In this document: piece after piece, positions 24,060 to 35,935 of the stretch
Position numbering within the stretch: position 1 is the stretch's first letter
Layout: each line of letters opens with the position of its first letter
Assembly: GCA_024529925.1 (NCBI GenBank)
Contig: JAFEUB010000728.1
Location: forward strand, 12,501-76,500
Reading direction: 5' to 3'
DNA length: 64,000 bases
DNA from: Ophthalmolycus amberensis
Taxonomy: Eukaryota > Chordata > Actinopteri > Perciformes > Zoarcidae
Position numbers and translations under genes: made by a program
The notes under the pieces: generated by a model
The model's input: the letters and a program-made list of their open reading frames with translations, nothing else
Told to the model about the DNA's origin: nothing
The model's database searches: none

Positions 24060-24790
24060 TTATGGTGCTTGTCCGGCTCTGGGTCATGGTGGCAACAGCA
24101 GGTCCTGAACCATCTCAATAAGCTCTTTTCAACATAAAGTATAACTTCAGTTGTTTGCTTCACCCTGTCTGTAAGGGAGAGCCCGGCCTCGGAAACTCAT
24201 TTTGGCTGCTTGTATCTGTGATATCAATCTTTTCGGTCATTACCCAAAGATAAAGGAAGCATTAAAAAAAGGGCAACCCGCTCGATAGATTGTTCAATCC
24301 CTGGGTCCTCCAAACCATGCAGATGGGTCCTTGGGCAACACACTTAACCTCAAATTGCTCCTGACATATGAATGGGTGTGAACATCTACTGTACTCTTGC
24401 TAGTGTCTCAAGATGTACGACCCTTGCGTTTAGACTAGTTACAGGTTGGAACATATGTTGATTATCTGGTAAATTGAGAGCCTCGTCTTCAGGCTTCCTC
24501 TTCACCATTTGGGTACAGTGTCGGCATTACTCATGATGCTGCATCAGTCCAACTGTCAATCTGGTGCTCCGTCTTACCCCCAATAGTGATCAAGACTCCG
24601 GGATACCTGATCTCCCTCACTTGTAACAGCAACTCAGTCCCAAACTGCAATGGGATCATCCACTCACAGCTGAGTTCTACAGCAGTGTATCATGGGCTCA
24701 GACTTCAAGGTGTTGACTCTCGTGCCACAAGTTAATGAAGCCAGCAGAACTGCATCTTCAGTAGAAAGCATGCGGCAACCTCCGGCTCTG
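24060..24790 (-). pseudogene. Decayed non-LTR retrotransposon reverse transcriptase, C-terminal part
   Basis: The reverse complement reads, from about 24610 downward, a YPGVLIT.GG.TE.QID block, then D.AS.VM.TLY, then STYVPT near 24440. After an interruption it reads LWVMTEKI near 24255 and a segment near 24190. These match the region after the catalytic YxDD of a very common teleost non-LTR element (YLGVLFTS..., ...YVPTL..., ...LWVMTE...). Stops and frame changes are frequent. The element is split by a SINE fragment. Clade not assigned. Confidence 0.65.
24262..24405 (+). mobile_element. SINE fragment nested in the RT remnant
   Basis: Contains a gttcaatccctggg string like a degraded tRNA B box, followed by gggcaacacacttaacctca and aattgctcc strings found in tRNA-headed fish SINEs. 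The surrounding RT reading resumes on both sides, supporting a nested insertion. Confidence 0.5.
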
Positions 24791-24849
24791 AAGAATGAAG
24801 CCAATGCAGAAGTGTCTCAAACATACATTCTCTCTATGGCCATCATGGG

Positions 24850-25142
24850 GTGACCTCTCCGATTGCAAAAAGAAGTCTAATTGTATAGACATCTATGAGA
24901 AAATGACTCACTTGATTTATTCCCTCAGTAAATATTGTAAGCATGAGTTTATGGTCTCTATCTCTAGTTTCAAGTCTTCTTCAATGCAGCATGATGTTCA
25001 TTTAGTAAATGATGGTCCATTTAGAGTCAAATAGACCATAAAGCAGGGGATGCTTTAGGGCGGGGCTACTGTGACAGGTATCTGCTGCTACCAGAGCCGT
25101 ATACGGCGTCTGTACCCCATTTATCCGCAGTCCAAATATGGT
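24850..25142 (-). repeat. Interspersed repeat P, copy D
   Basis: The reverse complement shares the P blocks: catatttgga, the gctctggtagcagcag run, ctttatggtctatttgactc, atggaccatcatttactaaa and ttgaagaagacttgaaacta. Truncated relative to copies B and C at its P 5' side. Confidence 0.8.
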
Positions 25143-25330
25143 CACATCTGTATGACTATATTAAAGCTGCAGAACCTTACATCTGTAAGTATGTACCCAG
25201 ACTGATATGGCGAGGCTTCCACTGTGATCCAATTACTTTGGTATTTGGTCTCTTTTTCTCCATTCATGCCAGGTTGCATACTTTAATCACTTTGAGTATA
25301 AGGCAGCTGGAAGTAGGATGTAAATCAGGG

Positions 25331-25431
25331 TACAGTGCAATCCAAGACTTTCCTGTTTGTTTGTTTTTTGTCAAAGGGCCATCACAGCAAAATAATGAGT
25401 CTCTGTCCAAATACTTATGGACTGCACTGTA
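25331..25431. mobile_element. 101-bp Tc1/mariner-like MITE
   Basis: Terminal inverted repeats tacagtgcaatcca and its complement (one mismatch) begin and end with TA. The right side extends to a tccaaatacttatgg string typical of fish Tc1-like MITE ends. No coding capacity. Confidence 0.75.
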
Positions 25432-25859
25432 ATTATCATCTACGTTTCTTACACACTTCGTCACCATGAGCATGAACCCACCATTACGTGTCCTGTCAGA
25501 TTGTCCTTGAATCAAGACAGTAAAAGCATGATTACTTACTTATTGCATATTCATAGATAAAAGCGTTAGTCAAAACCAGGAGCTTTGATCAGTGAAGCTG
25601 ATGACCAAAGCAAAAAGAAAGAAAGAAGTTTATACGAATAAAAACAGAGACACCCTATTTATTTCCCAGATGTGCTCCTGTTGTGGATGGATGAATAAAG
25701 AGCCAGACGGACGGGAACGCCCTCAGGGGCTGTCTGGACCGCTAAACAATACTTTAATAGCGCAATTAATCTTTAATCCCACAATCAGCTCTTTAATAAA
25801 TAACTTTGCTATGAATCGACACTTTGAGATCCAGCAGGAGGCTTGGCCAGCAGGTAGCG
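25432..25859. other. No recognisable feature
   Basis: No assigned repeat or coding sequence. Confidence 0.4.
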
Positions 25860-26960
25860 ATGCATATAAGGTAAGAGGAGAGACGAAAGGAAAGAGGAGG
25901 ATAACTAAAGAGAGGAGGATTAAACAGCTGAGAGAATGGAAGATAAGGAGATGAAAGGACTAAAAAAGAGAGGAGACAAAGAAGGATGTTTGAAATAATA
26001 TTCAGAAAGGAATCGAGGGAGAGAAAGAGGTGACTGGTTAAATGCATGAAAAAGGGAAAGGGTTTGAGATAAAGAGAAGGTTAAAAGGAGCGGGGAAATG
26101 AAGTCAAATGGAGGCAGAGGAAAGCAGCAGAGTAATGAAGAAGATGAAAAGGAAAAGGAGAGTCATTAGACAAATGTTTTTAGTAAGCGGAAACAACCCC
26201 AACACTTCAAATGAACCAATATGTTAATAACTTTCATTTTTATTTAATGACTCAGCAGGAGGTTGAAGGCCTCAGGTATGAGACAAAGGAAACAAGGAGG
26301 GGAGAGAGGAAACAAGAGGAAGAAAGGAAAAGATCAGGAGAGATGAGGAACTGAAAGGAAATGTGGACATAGTGGATAAATGACAAGAACGGGAAAGAAG
26401 GAGAGGAAACAAGTAGATGAGGAGAAAATAGGAGGAAAGGAGAGGGGAAAGGAATGAGAGGAAACAATGAGAAAATGGAAAAGAGGAGGGGAGAAGGGGC
26501 AGAGGAAATGAGGACATCATGGATACATGAGAAGAACAGGAAAGTAGAAGAGGAAACAAGGAGAGAAGGATATAATGACAGGAAAAGGAGGAAATGAGAA
26601 GAGAAAAGGAGAGGAATGAGAGGGAATGAGGAGAGGAAACGAGAGGACAAATGACAGGAAACAAGGAGAGAAAGGAGGAAAAGAGGAAAGAAAATGAAGC
26701 AAGAAAAGGAAAGGAAACAAGAGGAGAGACGGGAAGATGTGGATGAAGAGAAGAAGCTAAACAGTGCAACCAGTGTGGGTGAAAAGATTGATGGATGATC
26801 TAAAGGGCGGGGAGAAGAGACAAGCTAAATTATGCCAAAGCCGAGTGGCGATGAAGAGGACGGATAAAGAGGAAGATGTGGCGAGAGAACTAAAATGACA
26901 AAGAGGGGAAGGGGGAAAAAAAAGTAAGTAAAAGTAAGACTGGATGAGTGATGAAGCAGT
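25860..26960. repeat. Long purine-rich (GA-rich) tract
   Basis: The plus strand is dominated by A and G for about 1.1 kb, purest at about 26280-26730. Recurrent strings such as gaaacaaggagaga suggest a degenerate minisatellite. Ser/Leu/Phe-rich minus-strand ORFs here are compositional artefacts. Confidence 0.85.
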
Positions 26961-27174
26961 GTGTCGCAGACTGTGTGTATTTAAAGAGTGATAAAAACAG
27001 GAGCTGGTGATGCAGAGCCGGCCGGCGGAAGAGAGGAAGTGTGTGTTCGAGGCGCCCGAATCAAGTTGTTATTATGATGAAGGGATGCGGAAGAAAAACC
27101 AATCACAACTGGCCTTCTCCCAACTCGGCAGAGGCGAGAGAAATTGCTATTCCCTCGAGAAACATCAATTTTGT

Positions 27175-27209
27175 CCCCCCCCCCCCCCCACACACACACA
27201 CACACACAC
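27175..27209. repeat. Poly(C) followed by (CA)n
   Basis: A 16-base C run passes into about ten CA units. Another (CA)n patch lies at about 27361-27380. Confidence 0.95.
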
Positions 27210-27419
27210 TCAGACAGACAATGCACACTCTGATGGGCTACACCCTCACATGGTTGGAGAGAGTTTTACCATCAGAAAGGCTTTTGCAGGCCGGTCCAAA
27301 GATGCATTCTTAGCGGGTAATTGCGCATCGAAACTGCTGCAACAGCAGGCCGGGGTCAAAACACACACACACACACACATTCACATTCACACACTCACAC
27401 ACACATTTGAAGTGTTTGG

Positions 27420-27960
27420 ATAGTGCTCAGCAGTTTCACAGGCTTGTGTTTATTTCTGTCGATACCGTGCTGTCTGCATAAATTGACCGCCGGGCAGCCT
27501 TGTTTTTATTACTTCATAAATGGACTCCAGCCTCCCACAGGATCTCTCTCTGTGTGCGCGGAGCCACGGATTGGACGCGCCGCTTTGCTCTGCCGTCGTA
27601 TGCGTGAACGCTCGTCCATGTGTGTGTGTATGTCGGTTTACACTTTCCCAAAGCAGTTATTCATGCTGTCTCATCTTCTCCCTGAAGTTTTTCCATCGCG
27701 GTTTCGGAGCGAGGGGGTATCGACTGGGATTTCAGCGGCTCATCTCTAACTGCTTCCTCCAGGGGGGAAAAGCGAGAGCGGCGAGCACCGGGGGAGAGCA
27801 AGACTCAACCTTAGATGCCCCTTACAGAATTGGAGAGATTGGTCTTTTTAGTGAGCTTCCTCCCAAGACATTCGCACAGACTGAAACATACACACACACA
27901 CGGGTTCTGCCAAAATGGAGAGATTCCAGAGGTGTACCGGGTGTAATGCAGGGATGAATA
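27420..27960. other. GC/CpG-richer stretch, possible promoter or exon
   Basis: CpG dinucleotides are visibly denser (for example about 27555-27610 and 27690-27790) than in the AT-rich surroundings. An open plus-strand frame and an acceptor-like pyrimidine run ending ctgcttcctccag at 27762 are present. No protein family is recognised. Confidence 0.25.
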
Positions 27961-30293
27961 AGCTGCCTAACCTTGGTATCAACAGGAAACACAGGTGGTT
28001 CTCTTTTCACAGCGACAACGGTTAGAATACAAACCAACAGTGGTTTTATTTAGTGAGTGTGGATGTCTGAAATAAAAAACATTCAAGGCCTTAAAAAAGC
28101 CTACATTCAAACAATAAGAAATGGATTAAAGTTCATCAAAGGTAATAGTCCAATCAAACCTCCAGTTTTGCAGTTTAGTAGGAAACACTAACTTGATGCC
28201 GATTGGTGCTGACACAAACGCATTACTCAAAGCCTGACAAGATGGAATTTCCTGTGATCTCTTGACCGTGTGTGATCTCCTGATATCGTGAGAATCCAGC
28301 TGGTTAAAGCAGATACATCTATCATTAAAAACCCTGGATAGCTTCAGGAAGACTTGTGTGAGAGCAACTGCCGGATTTCATGAGAGTAAATATGTAATAT
28401 CAGCATGAATTTATAAGCTAGTATTAATAAATCAATCTGCTGATCACAGAAACTGTCAAGGATACAATCTTACAAGCAATCTTTATAATCAGCAAATATA
28501 TTCACGCAAGATCTCGTGGAAACACATAAATCAATCAACTCTAATAAGCAGATGTATGACAGTATGGCAGTTTGTTTGGACTTTTAAAATGTATTTCTCA
28601 TGTGTGCAGCATACAGTGTTGGCTCAACAGTCCTTTACAGACATCAGAAACAATCTGGTCCACAACATTTTGGGCACTGAGACGTGCACTCATGGCTTCA
28701 GCAAAGAGACAACTCAGCTCTGTCATCTGCAGCAACGTTATGAATGCAATGTTTCAATTGTTCCAATGTTAGAGTCACTTAAGGAAAAGTCATCATGACA
28801 CTAGCTGGTCATTGTTGACCCTGAAGACACTACAAATATCTCTGCAGTTTGTGGCAGCCAGTACAACCCCAACATGTTGTCAACGTAAGGAGCTCCCTTC
28901 ACCTTGCCGTGATGTCTTGTGAAAAGCCATTCATGCTCTACCAGCGTGGTTCAAATGGTCTGGGCCTTACAAAAGTACTCCATGGTATACCCGGGGCACT
29001 GATTCACTAGTAACTATGTTGAAGGTGTCCTGTCCTATAGTCTTTTACAGACATCTGCTTTAATCAAAATGTGACCTTTCCTGTGGTTGCCATATATCTG
29101 CTCCCTGTTTGTCTGCACACTGCTGTGCGATGGATTTCTGCCTTTACAGCTGTTGAACATTGCTTCACACCTCACACTCACAAAATCGACTCTGCTCTTT
29201 GATTCTACAGTGACTCAGCACTTTGCTGACAAGGCACATTGACAGAGAGTGATGTAAAAACCAATGCCAACATTCCACACAACAGTTTGAATAAGCATAG
29301 GGCTGCACACTGAATCCAAAAGTCTCCTGTGTAAAGATTTGATTGATTTTATAGCTGAGCGCTGAGGGTTAAGTGCCTCGTCCTTTGGCACATCGACAGG
29401 CACCAGACACAAATAAAACCCCAAGTAGGGACACGATCATCAATGCATCCCTGTGAGGCAGCATTGTGCAAGTAGTTTGATTCACTATTACAAGTCTGTG
29501 CGCCGATGTGTGGCATTGTGTCGGCTTTTGTGTATTGTGCTGCTGATAAGGCGGCCGTGTCATTGCACTCCGCCGCATTGTTCCTGTGATAAGGAAGCGG
29601 CGGAGGGAGACATTTCCCTCTGCAAGAGACAGAGATGCTATCAGTGGGGGGGGGAGAACATTAGGGGAGGAGAGTGGAGGGGTGGGTGTAGGTGTGACTG
29701 GAAGAGATGGGCCAGGAGTGTGCGTGTGTGTACACCATGTCTGTGATGGATGTGTGGACGTAACAGGTGAATAGGTAAGGATGGTGGTTAATGGATAAGG
29801 TGGGGAAGTTTGTGTGTGTATGGTGTGTGCTAATGGAAATTTGAAATTTTTTGCAGACAAGGGTAGGAAGGTGGAAGGGAAGCTGAACCTATCGACCGAC
29901 GAACTAATGTGACAGTTTGTGTGTTTAAAACCTAAAGATGTGGGGGGTTTTACCAATATATAACCAATAAAAAGTAGAACAATAGCTTGTTAATTGTTAA
30001 TTCACACTCCTTCTGTCTTGTTTTAATGACAAAATGAAAATAACATTTCCCCAATGATGCTCGTAGCCATCGCAAGCTAGCTAATGTAATGCGATGCACT
30101 TACTGCCATTGTAAGCAATGAGAAAAAGCATGTACATCGACATTCACCGGTCAAAAACATTGTAACTCCATTTAAGCTTGATTTTGATCCAATATTAATA
30201 ATATATTGACACATGGACGTATATGACTATATATACAGACACAATACCAACTCTGACGATGCAGTTTTAAGTAATTAAAACAAACAAAAAACA
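27961..30293. other. No gene recognised
   Basis: Ordinary AT-rich sequence. A more complex, GC-balanced block at about 29455-29645 could be a conserved non-coding element, and is followed by a G-rich patch. Confidence 0.35.
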
Positions 30294-30485
30294 GTGCCCG
30301 ACAGGAACGATATATACGGTGTGCCACAAGGCCCAATTCTTGGTCCAGTTCTGTTTGCTGAGTACATGCTGCCTCTTGGTTACATCACTTCTCACTTTGA
30401 TATCTCCCAGCATTATTATGTTGATGACACACAGCTGTATCTATCTTGTAATTGTAATACCTCTACGCAAAGAGACACAATTTAA
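30294..30485 (+). pseudogene. Non-LTR reverse transcriptase fragment (CR1/L2-like)
   Basis: The frame reads GVPQGPILGPVLF, then YMLPLG, then YYVDDTQLYLS. The VPQG.ILGP and (Y/F)xDDTQLY blocks are RT motifs of CR1/L2-type LINEs, here with Val in place of the usual Ala in YADD. Only about 50 codons are recognisable. Neither endonuclease nor 3' end is present, so it is a dead internal fragment. Confidence 0.75.
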
Positions 30486-33417
30486 AACTATTAGCGCAAT
30501 AAAATAATGGACGTTTCAACAAAAGTGTATTTATTGGCACAAGTACCACACTCTGGTCAGCCAAAACAACCTCTCTAGTGTCTTTCTTGTTGGTCTACTG
30601 CCCCTGTGCTTGGCCCCAGAGTGTGTCTTGGAGAACTGGGTGCTAGCAACACATCTGCAGTCCCTGTCACATTGAAGCACCTGTCATCATTGTTCTTGCC
30701 ACGTTGCATCAATCTCAGCACAGACCCCAAATACTGCTCAGCTTATAGTCTCACTATGTTCACCATGGTGCTTTTGTGTCTTCCCACGCATGCAAACAGG
30801 ATGTTTTAGCCACAAATGTAGATATATCCATAACACAAACACTGTGAGATGTTTTATCAAGTCTGCCTGTGGAAAGTGCCACGACCCTACACTTTATCAG
30901 AGACACATTCTGCTGCCTCTATGATGCAAGATGAAAGACGGTATACAGTCAAAATGTTTTTTTGAAGTGCTCACTTTATCTATTCTTGAACTCCTCAGTC
31001 AGGATTTTTCAGGACATGGACATCTTTCCCCCATGGGCCAAGTACAACATCGCTGCATTTTCTTTCAAAATCATATGAAAAGGAAGCCAAAGCTGTGAGG
31101 TTGATGTTGGGCACAGAGCTTAACTAATTCAATAGAGCACGATGTTGTCACATAGACAGCTGAAAATAATTTACAAGACAGTGTTCTTCTCATCACAAAG
31201 CTCTTTGAATTTTAAACAGGGATGATGAAATTATGACTCAACCTAGTCCCAATATCTTTGTAAGCTACTTTTATGAAGATAGCATGAAGAGCTGACCTGA
31301 ATTATTCATGAGGTTTTATTTATTTAATGCTGTAGTTTGTTTAGCATATAAGGTGGCCGAAGGACCAAATCATTGGTCCCCAGCACATGTTCTGTTAGCT
31401 TCCTTCTAATGTGTAGGTACATTTAAAGATGCATATTGTGCTTAAAATTGCAGTCCTGATTGATTTGGGAGCACTTCCTAATGGCAACGACAAGTGTGTT
31501 TTACTACTGCAGTATTGCAGTGCCCATTAGCACCGCGGGCCTGCTCGGTGCGAGTTAATCCCTTGGCTCCCAGAAGTGCTGCCTGCAGCGTTGTCGAGGG
31601 CGCTAATCACTTGTTGACTCCAGGGAAGTGAAGAAGGGATTGTTTATAACGTTAATATAGCCAGCAGAAAAAGGGAATTTCCGTCAATACGCGCTGCAGA
31701 AGACATGCTCAAATTATGGTGGAGACATACCGGTCCGGCCCGCTTTGCTCCAGCGGATGCTTGGTTTTGGCCAACAACATGGGGGCCGGATGACAAATTT
31801 TACATCGTAACAGTATACTAAAATATGTTTCTAAACATATTTGTGGTGAGAAATAGGCCGTGGAGTAACAGAATATTGATTCATTTTTGATCAGCGCTGC
31901 CTAGATTGATAGTTTGAGTTTCACGAACCATGGTGAGTGTTTGCTCTGGCCGGTGAGTGGTGCTTTTTTTTGGTTCTACTGAGTGTTGGCCAGGTCACAA
32001 ACTTGTGATCAGCACTGCTTAGTTTTAATGTTTGTTTAATGTAGTTTTGCAAGCCTGCTGCCTTATGATGGACTGGCTTTATTTGCATAAAGTTGAAGTT
32101 GAGTCATGATTATGCAAATCTTCATACGGCGAATAGTGAGGCAACTCGCCGCATCATATCCTTCATCCAACACACGACCAGCTCCCTTGCTTTCCATAAA
32201 AGATAAATAGGATCCGTGAACTTACACATATCAAAGGATTTTAAGTTTATTTAATATCGAATATGTCGCTTATCCATATTTCACCAACTTCCTTACTGTA
32301 CGTCCTTGGGGCCCCAGCAATATACATGCTTTGTGTGAATTTGGTCAGCTGATCGGTTCTCGAGATATGCAAAGGACACACACACACACACACACACACA
32401 CAAGGACAGCCATAAATTCCTTGATGTATAGTGATATGATGCTGCTAAAGCACCACCTGTAAGTTTTCCCATGCTCACTACGACATTAAATTCCCACTTG
32501 TTCACCAAATGTGGTTGTAATAGCACAAAGCCTTAAGGAAGTATATTTTTTTTCTAATATAAGACCGGCGCCCATTATTTGAGCAAACTTTAAGGCCAAC
32601 TACAGCAAAATTGAATGGAACATCAAAAATAAAAAGAAGTTCCTTTTTGGCTTGGCCAAGAGATGTTCTGTGCCACATTTGTTTACGATTGCTTCAAATG
32701 TGTACAATAAGCAGTAAAAAAAAAAGATTTGGATGTAATTCAATGGCACAAACTCTAGATGCAAAGGAGAGTGGCTTTCAATGGATAGATTTGCAGCCAA
32801 GCAAACTGTGGGCTGAGAGGATTCGTTGCGTCAAGTTGTTCTAATGAAGAAGAGAGTCAATCAATAAAATGTTTCTGTCATGCTGGGAGCAACTGTGATC
32901 TGATCTCAAGCTGTGCACACGGCCCCAGTAATTTCCCACACAACAGAATGTCACAGTTAAGGGAGTAGTTTATCATGGTGACGAGTTGGAAGTGTGCAGG
33001 TTATTACAAACTGCTGCCTGCAGCCCTTCATCTAACATCTCGCTGCAGCTGCTCTGCCCTGTCCCATTGCTCCCCGCCATATTTAATCGTTTGGCTGGGA
33101 AAAAAATGACAATTTTCATGTTTTGTTGATTCATTTTTTAGTGATCAACGATCTCAGAGACAAATACATTGCATTTCCCGCTGCTGATTCATAATAAAGC
33201 AATCAGGTTGTTTGCCAGTCGAAGGCTTTTAATGTGAAGCAGCAGAAGCAGGACATGTTACAGCTGTGATAAAGCTGTAGAGTGAACAATAATCACTGAG
33301 GCTGATAACGGAGATAGAGGTACAGGCATGCAATGTTTCTTGTGAACACCTTGTTGAGTAAGGAGGTATTTTGAATCCGGCACAGGAATGGCGGACCCTG
33401 CCAGTAACAAAGTCAGG
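30486..33417. other. Low-repeat intergenic sequence with CNE-like blocks
   Basis: Few repeats apart from (CA)n at 32375-32402. The blocks at about 31440-31690 and 32890-33260 are compositionally complex, with homeodomain-like and Oct-like strings, and look like vertebrate conserved non-coding elements. Conservation cannot be tested here. Confidence 0.3.
32081..32119. promoter_or_regulatory. Inverted octamer pair flanking an AP-1-like site
   Basis: atttgcataa (32081-32090) and its exact complement ttatgcaaat (32110-32119) each contain the POU octamer core. tgagtca lies between them at 32100-32106. Confidence 0.3.
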
Positions 33418-33525
33418 CCTATTTTCCCTCAGCCCTATGTTCCCTCAGCACCTATTTTTTCCCCCCATCCAAATTAGGCCCTTTTGTCCCTCAGCCCCAA
33501 GTTCCCTCAGCATCTAACACTATCT
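33418..33525 (-). repeat. Minisatellite block, left arm
   Basis: Repeats of 'ccctcagccctatgtt', the reverse complement of the 16-bp unit in the block at 34795-35105. Four or five recognisable units, separated by variant sequence. Confidence 0.75.
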
Positions 33526-33547
33526 GATAACAGACAGTGGTCTAGCT

Positions 33548-34315
33548 CAGTGATTCTCAACTGGTGCGTCGCGACCCAAAAGTGGGTCGCGGGCCTTTGC
33601 CTGACAAAAAAATAATAAAAAATTTAATCAGCACATTTATTTTGAAGAGCATTTTTTATGCAGCGGAATTATTCCAGCATTTATGGCACTTGTTTAGCGG
33701 TGCAGGAAAAACACTGACCAATGCAGTATGAATCACATCACGTGATGCAGCTCAGCCAATCAAATATGGGCATTCTGACAAGTTTCCTGACTTGAGTGAG
33801 ATGTACACACACCGTGACACACGAGGAGAGACGAGGAGACAGAGAGCAGAGCTGGACTGTTGAAGTGTGAGATGTGAAAGTCAAATCATAGGACGATTTC
33901 CAAAAGAGAAAAATGGTCAGAGAGACCAGACTCATTAGACTCTGACTGGACAGACTATAAGTGAATTCTTCCAACACTAATTTCTCTTTTTGGAAGATGA
34001 GAAAAATATAATATTGTGGCTTTTTCACTTTTTCACACCTGAATTTAAAGCTGCAGGGCAGTTCAGTGAAAATCATTTTTCTAAAATGAATTGTGTTCCG
34101 TAATTAATTTTTTAATCCAGCCGTTATTTTACTTGAAATGAGAAGAACATTTATTTATGTATTTCTATGTATTATTTATAATCCATCCAGTTAAATTTGA
34201 AAAATGAGAATATTTGTTAAAATATGATTGATGTGTACTTTCTTTATTTGATTTGACAGTTGTTTACTACACAGAGACATCACTACTACTAGACTTCTTG
34301 AATATAGATATACCC

Positions 34316-34381
<66 letters not shown>

Positions 34382-34454
34382 TATATAAAATTTGGGTCGT
34401 GGGTCATTAAGGGGTGATGGTGGGTCCCGCAGCCAGACCAGTTGAGAACCACTG
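33548..34454 (+). mobile_element. 907-bp non-autonomous hAT element
   Basis: Terminal repeats cagtgattctcaactggt and the complement of cagtggttctcaactggt (one mismatch) are flanked by perfect 8-bp target duplications gtctagct (33540-33547 and 34455-34462). Both are diagnostic of hAT elements. Inside lie subterminal gggtcg motifs, a cacgtgatg-containing block near 33738, and an AT array at 34321-34387. No transposase frame, so movement would depend on another copy. Confidence 0.93.
34321..34387. repeat. (AT)n microsatellite
   Basis: AT dinucleotides with two single-base register shifts, inside the hAT element. Confidence 0.95.
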
Positions 34455-34794
34455 GTCTAGCTGATATTGGGTTGGTTAAGTTTTGGCATTAGGAGTGAGA
34501 TTGGTTAGGGTAAGAATATCACGGGAAGCCAATCGGAGGCAGACTAGGGAGGGTCATGCCTTTGCCATTGTAGGAAAAAAAAGATTGCGACACTGAAGGT
34601 CTGTTGACGTCATTCCGCAGTAATTATAGATATTCTCTGCATGTGTGTTTGTTTTATTTTCTGAGCAATGGACCTTCGGAACAACAGGGTGTCGTTCAAA
34701 TGGGATTTCGGACAAATAGGAGATTTTTCATAATATTGGGATTTCAGAATAATGGCGTGGCACCGGCAGACGTACTGATCTGAGGTTAACGCAT

Positions 34795-35105
34795 GGAACA
34801 TGGGGCTGATTGTACATAGTGTTGAGGGGACATAGAGCTGAGTCAACATAGGGCTGAGCAAACATAGGGCTGAGTCAACATAGGGCTGAGCAAACATAGG
34901 GCTGAGCAAACATAGGGCTGAGTCAACATAGGGCTGAGCAAACATAGGGCTGAGTCAACATAGGGCTGAGTCAACATAAGACAAAGGGAAAATAAGGCTG
35001 AGTGAGCATAGGGCTGAGTGAACATATATAGGGCTGAGTGAACATTGGCGTGAGTGAGCATAGGGCAGAGTGAGCATGGGGCTGAGGAAACATAGAGCTG
35101 AGTGA
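34795..35105 (+). repeat. 16-bp minisatellite block, right arm
   Basis: About 18 units of the 'gagtcaacatagggct' type, some with agcaaac in place of agtcaac. The minus-strand ORFs across it repeat every 16 residues (three units of 16 bp) and are artefacts. Confidence 0.9.
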
Positions 35106-35739
35106 ATATGGACACATTCACGTCATTAACAATGTGACCTACTATAAAGAGTTAATTACGGATTATAAATAAATTGTTTTGCTTTTGCTAAACAAAATGC
35201 TGACCATTAATTATTAGATATTTGATGTCTTGGTAAAATAATACAAATCTTAAGGATTATAATTTTACTTTATTAAAGGAAGTTTGTTACTGTTAAGTAT
35301 AATTTTATCACTGTAATAAATAGTGCTCATTCTGTAATACTAAAGTTATTTAGGAATGTGCACCATGTACTTACAAAAAGTTAATTTTCCTTTGCTTTCA
35401 AATGAGACCATACATATGCATATAAACCGTATGGGTGAGGAGGTATTACTCCTTCATTTTGGGTATTATTTTAGTTTTTTTGCCCCCGGGGGATAGAGCC
35501 AGAAGTTAGCAGGTTAACAAAAGTAAACCTCACAAATGCTTTATTTTAGATACAATGAATGAATTAGAACGGTCTCCAAAGACCTGAGGAATGGTATTAA
35601 TGCCTCCTCTACAAACAAAATGGCACACATTGAACTAGCAACTTGCACCTGTCATATTCATGTCTGTCAGGCTGTCAGAGTAAAAGAAGCCCTTTGGTTT
35701 TCTAACATTACGCTTTTATAAATGTTGTTTTCTACCAGG
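35106..35739. other. No recognisable feature
   Basis: AT-rich sequence with no assigned feature. Confidence 0.4.
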
Positions 35740-35935
35740 CACTCAGTGTAAATCAGCCTGGATAAGAATGTTCGCTAAATGCCTGACTGGTGTAACGTAG
35801 CAGTAGGGGGAGGGGGGTAAAGGTAACACTGCCATACAAGCCCAGTTTCCAGCTCCTCCCCGAGCAGATCCACTGGCACAGACAGGGTTAAGCACATTGC
35901 TCAGGGGCACCTCAAAACTATTTACTAAGGCAGAG
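35740..35935 (-). mobile_element. SINE-like fragment
   Basis: The reverse complement contains gaggtgcccctgagcaatg, gtgcttaaccctg and a catttagcgaaca-ttcttatcc tail. These strings are typical of tRNA-headed teleost SINEs and their tails. The head is not recognisable. Confidence 0.5.

Noticed and set aside
26252..26769. Ser/Leu/Phe-rich ORFs that look like membrane proteins
   Set aside because: Complement of a purine-rich tract; composition only.
34795..35105. Possible CRISPR-like array
   Set aside because: Units are contiguous 16-bp tandem repeats without unique spacers, in a eukaryotic genome.
34610..35121. Repetitive ORFs of about 90-110 codons
   Set aside because: A 16-bp minisatellite read in register every 48 bp. 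No codon-level signal.
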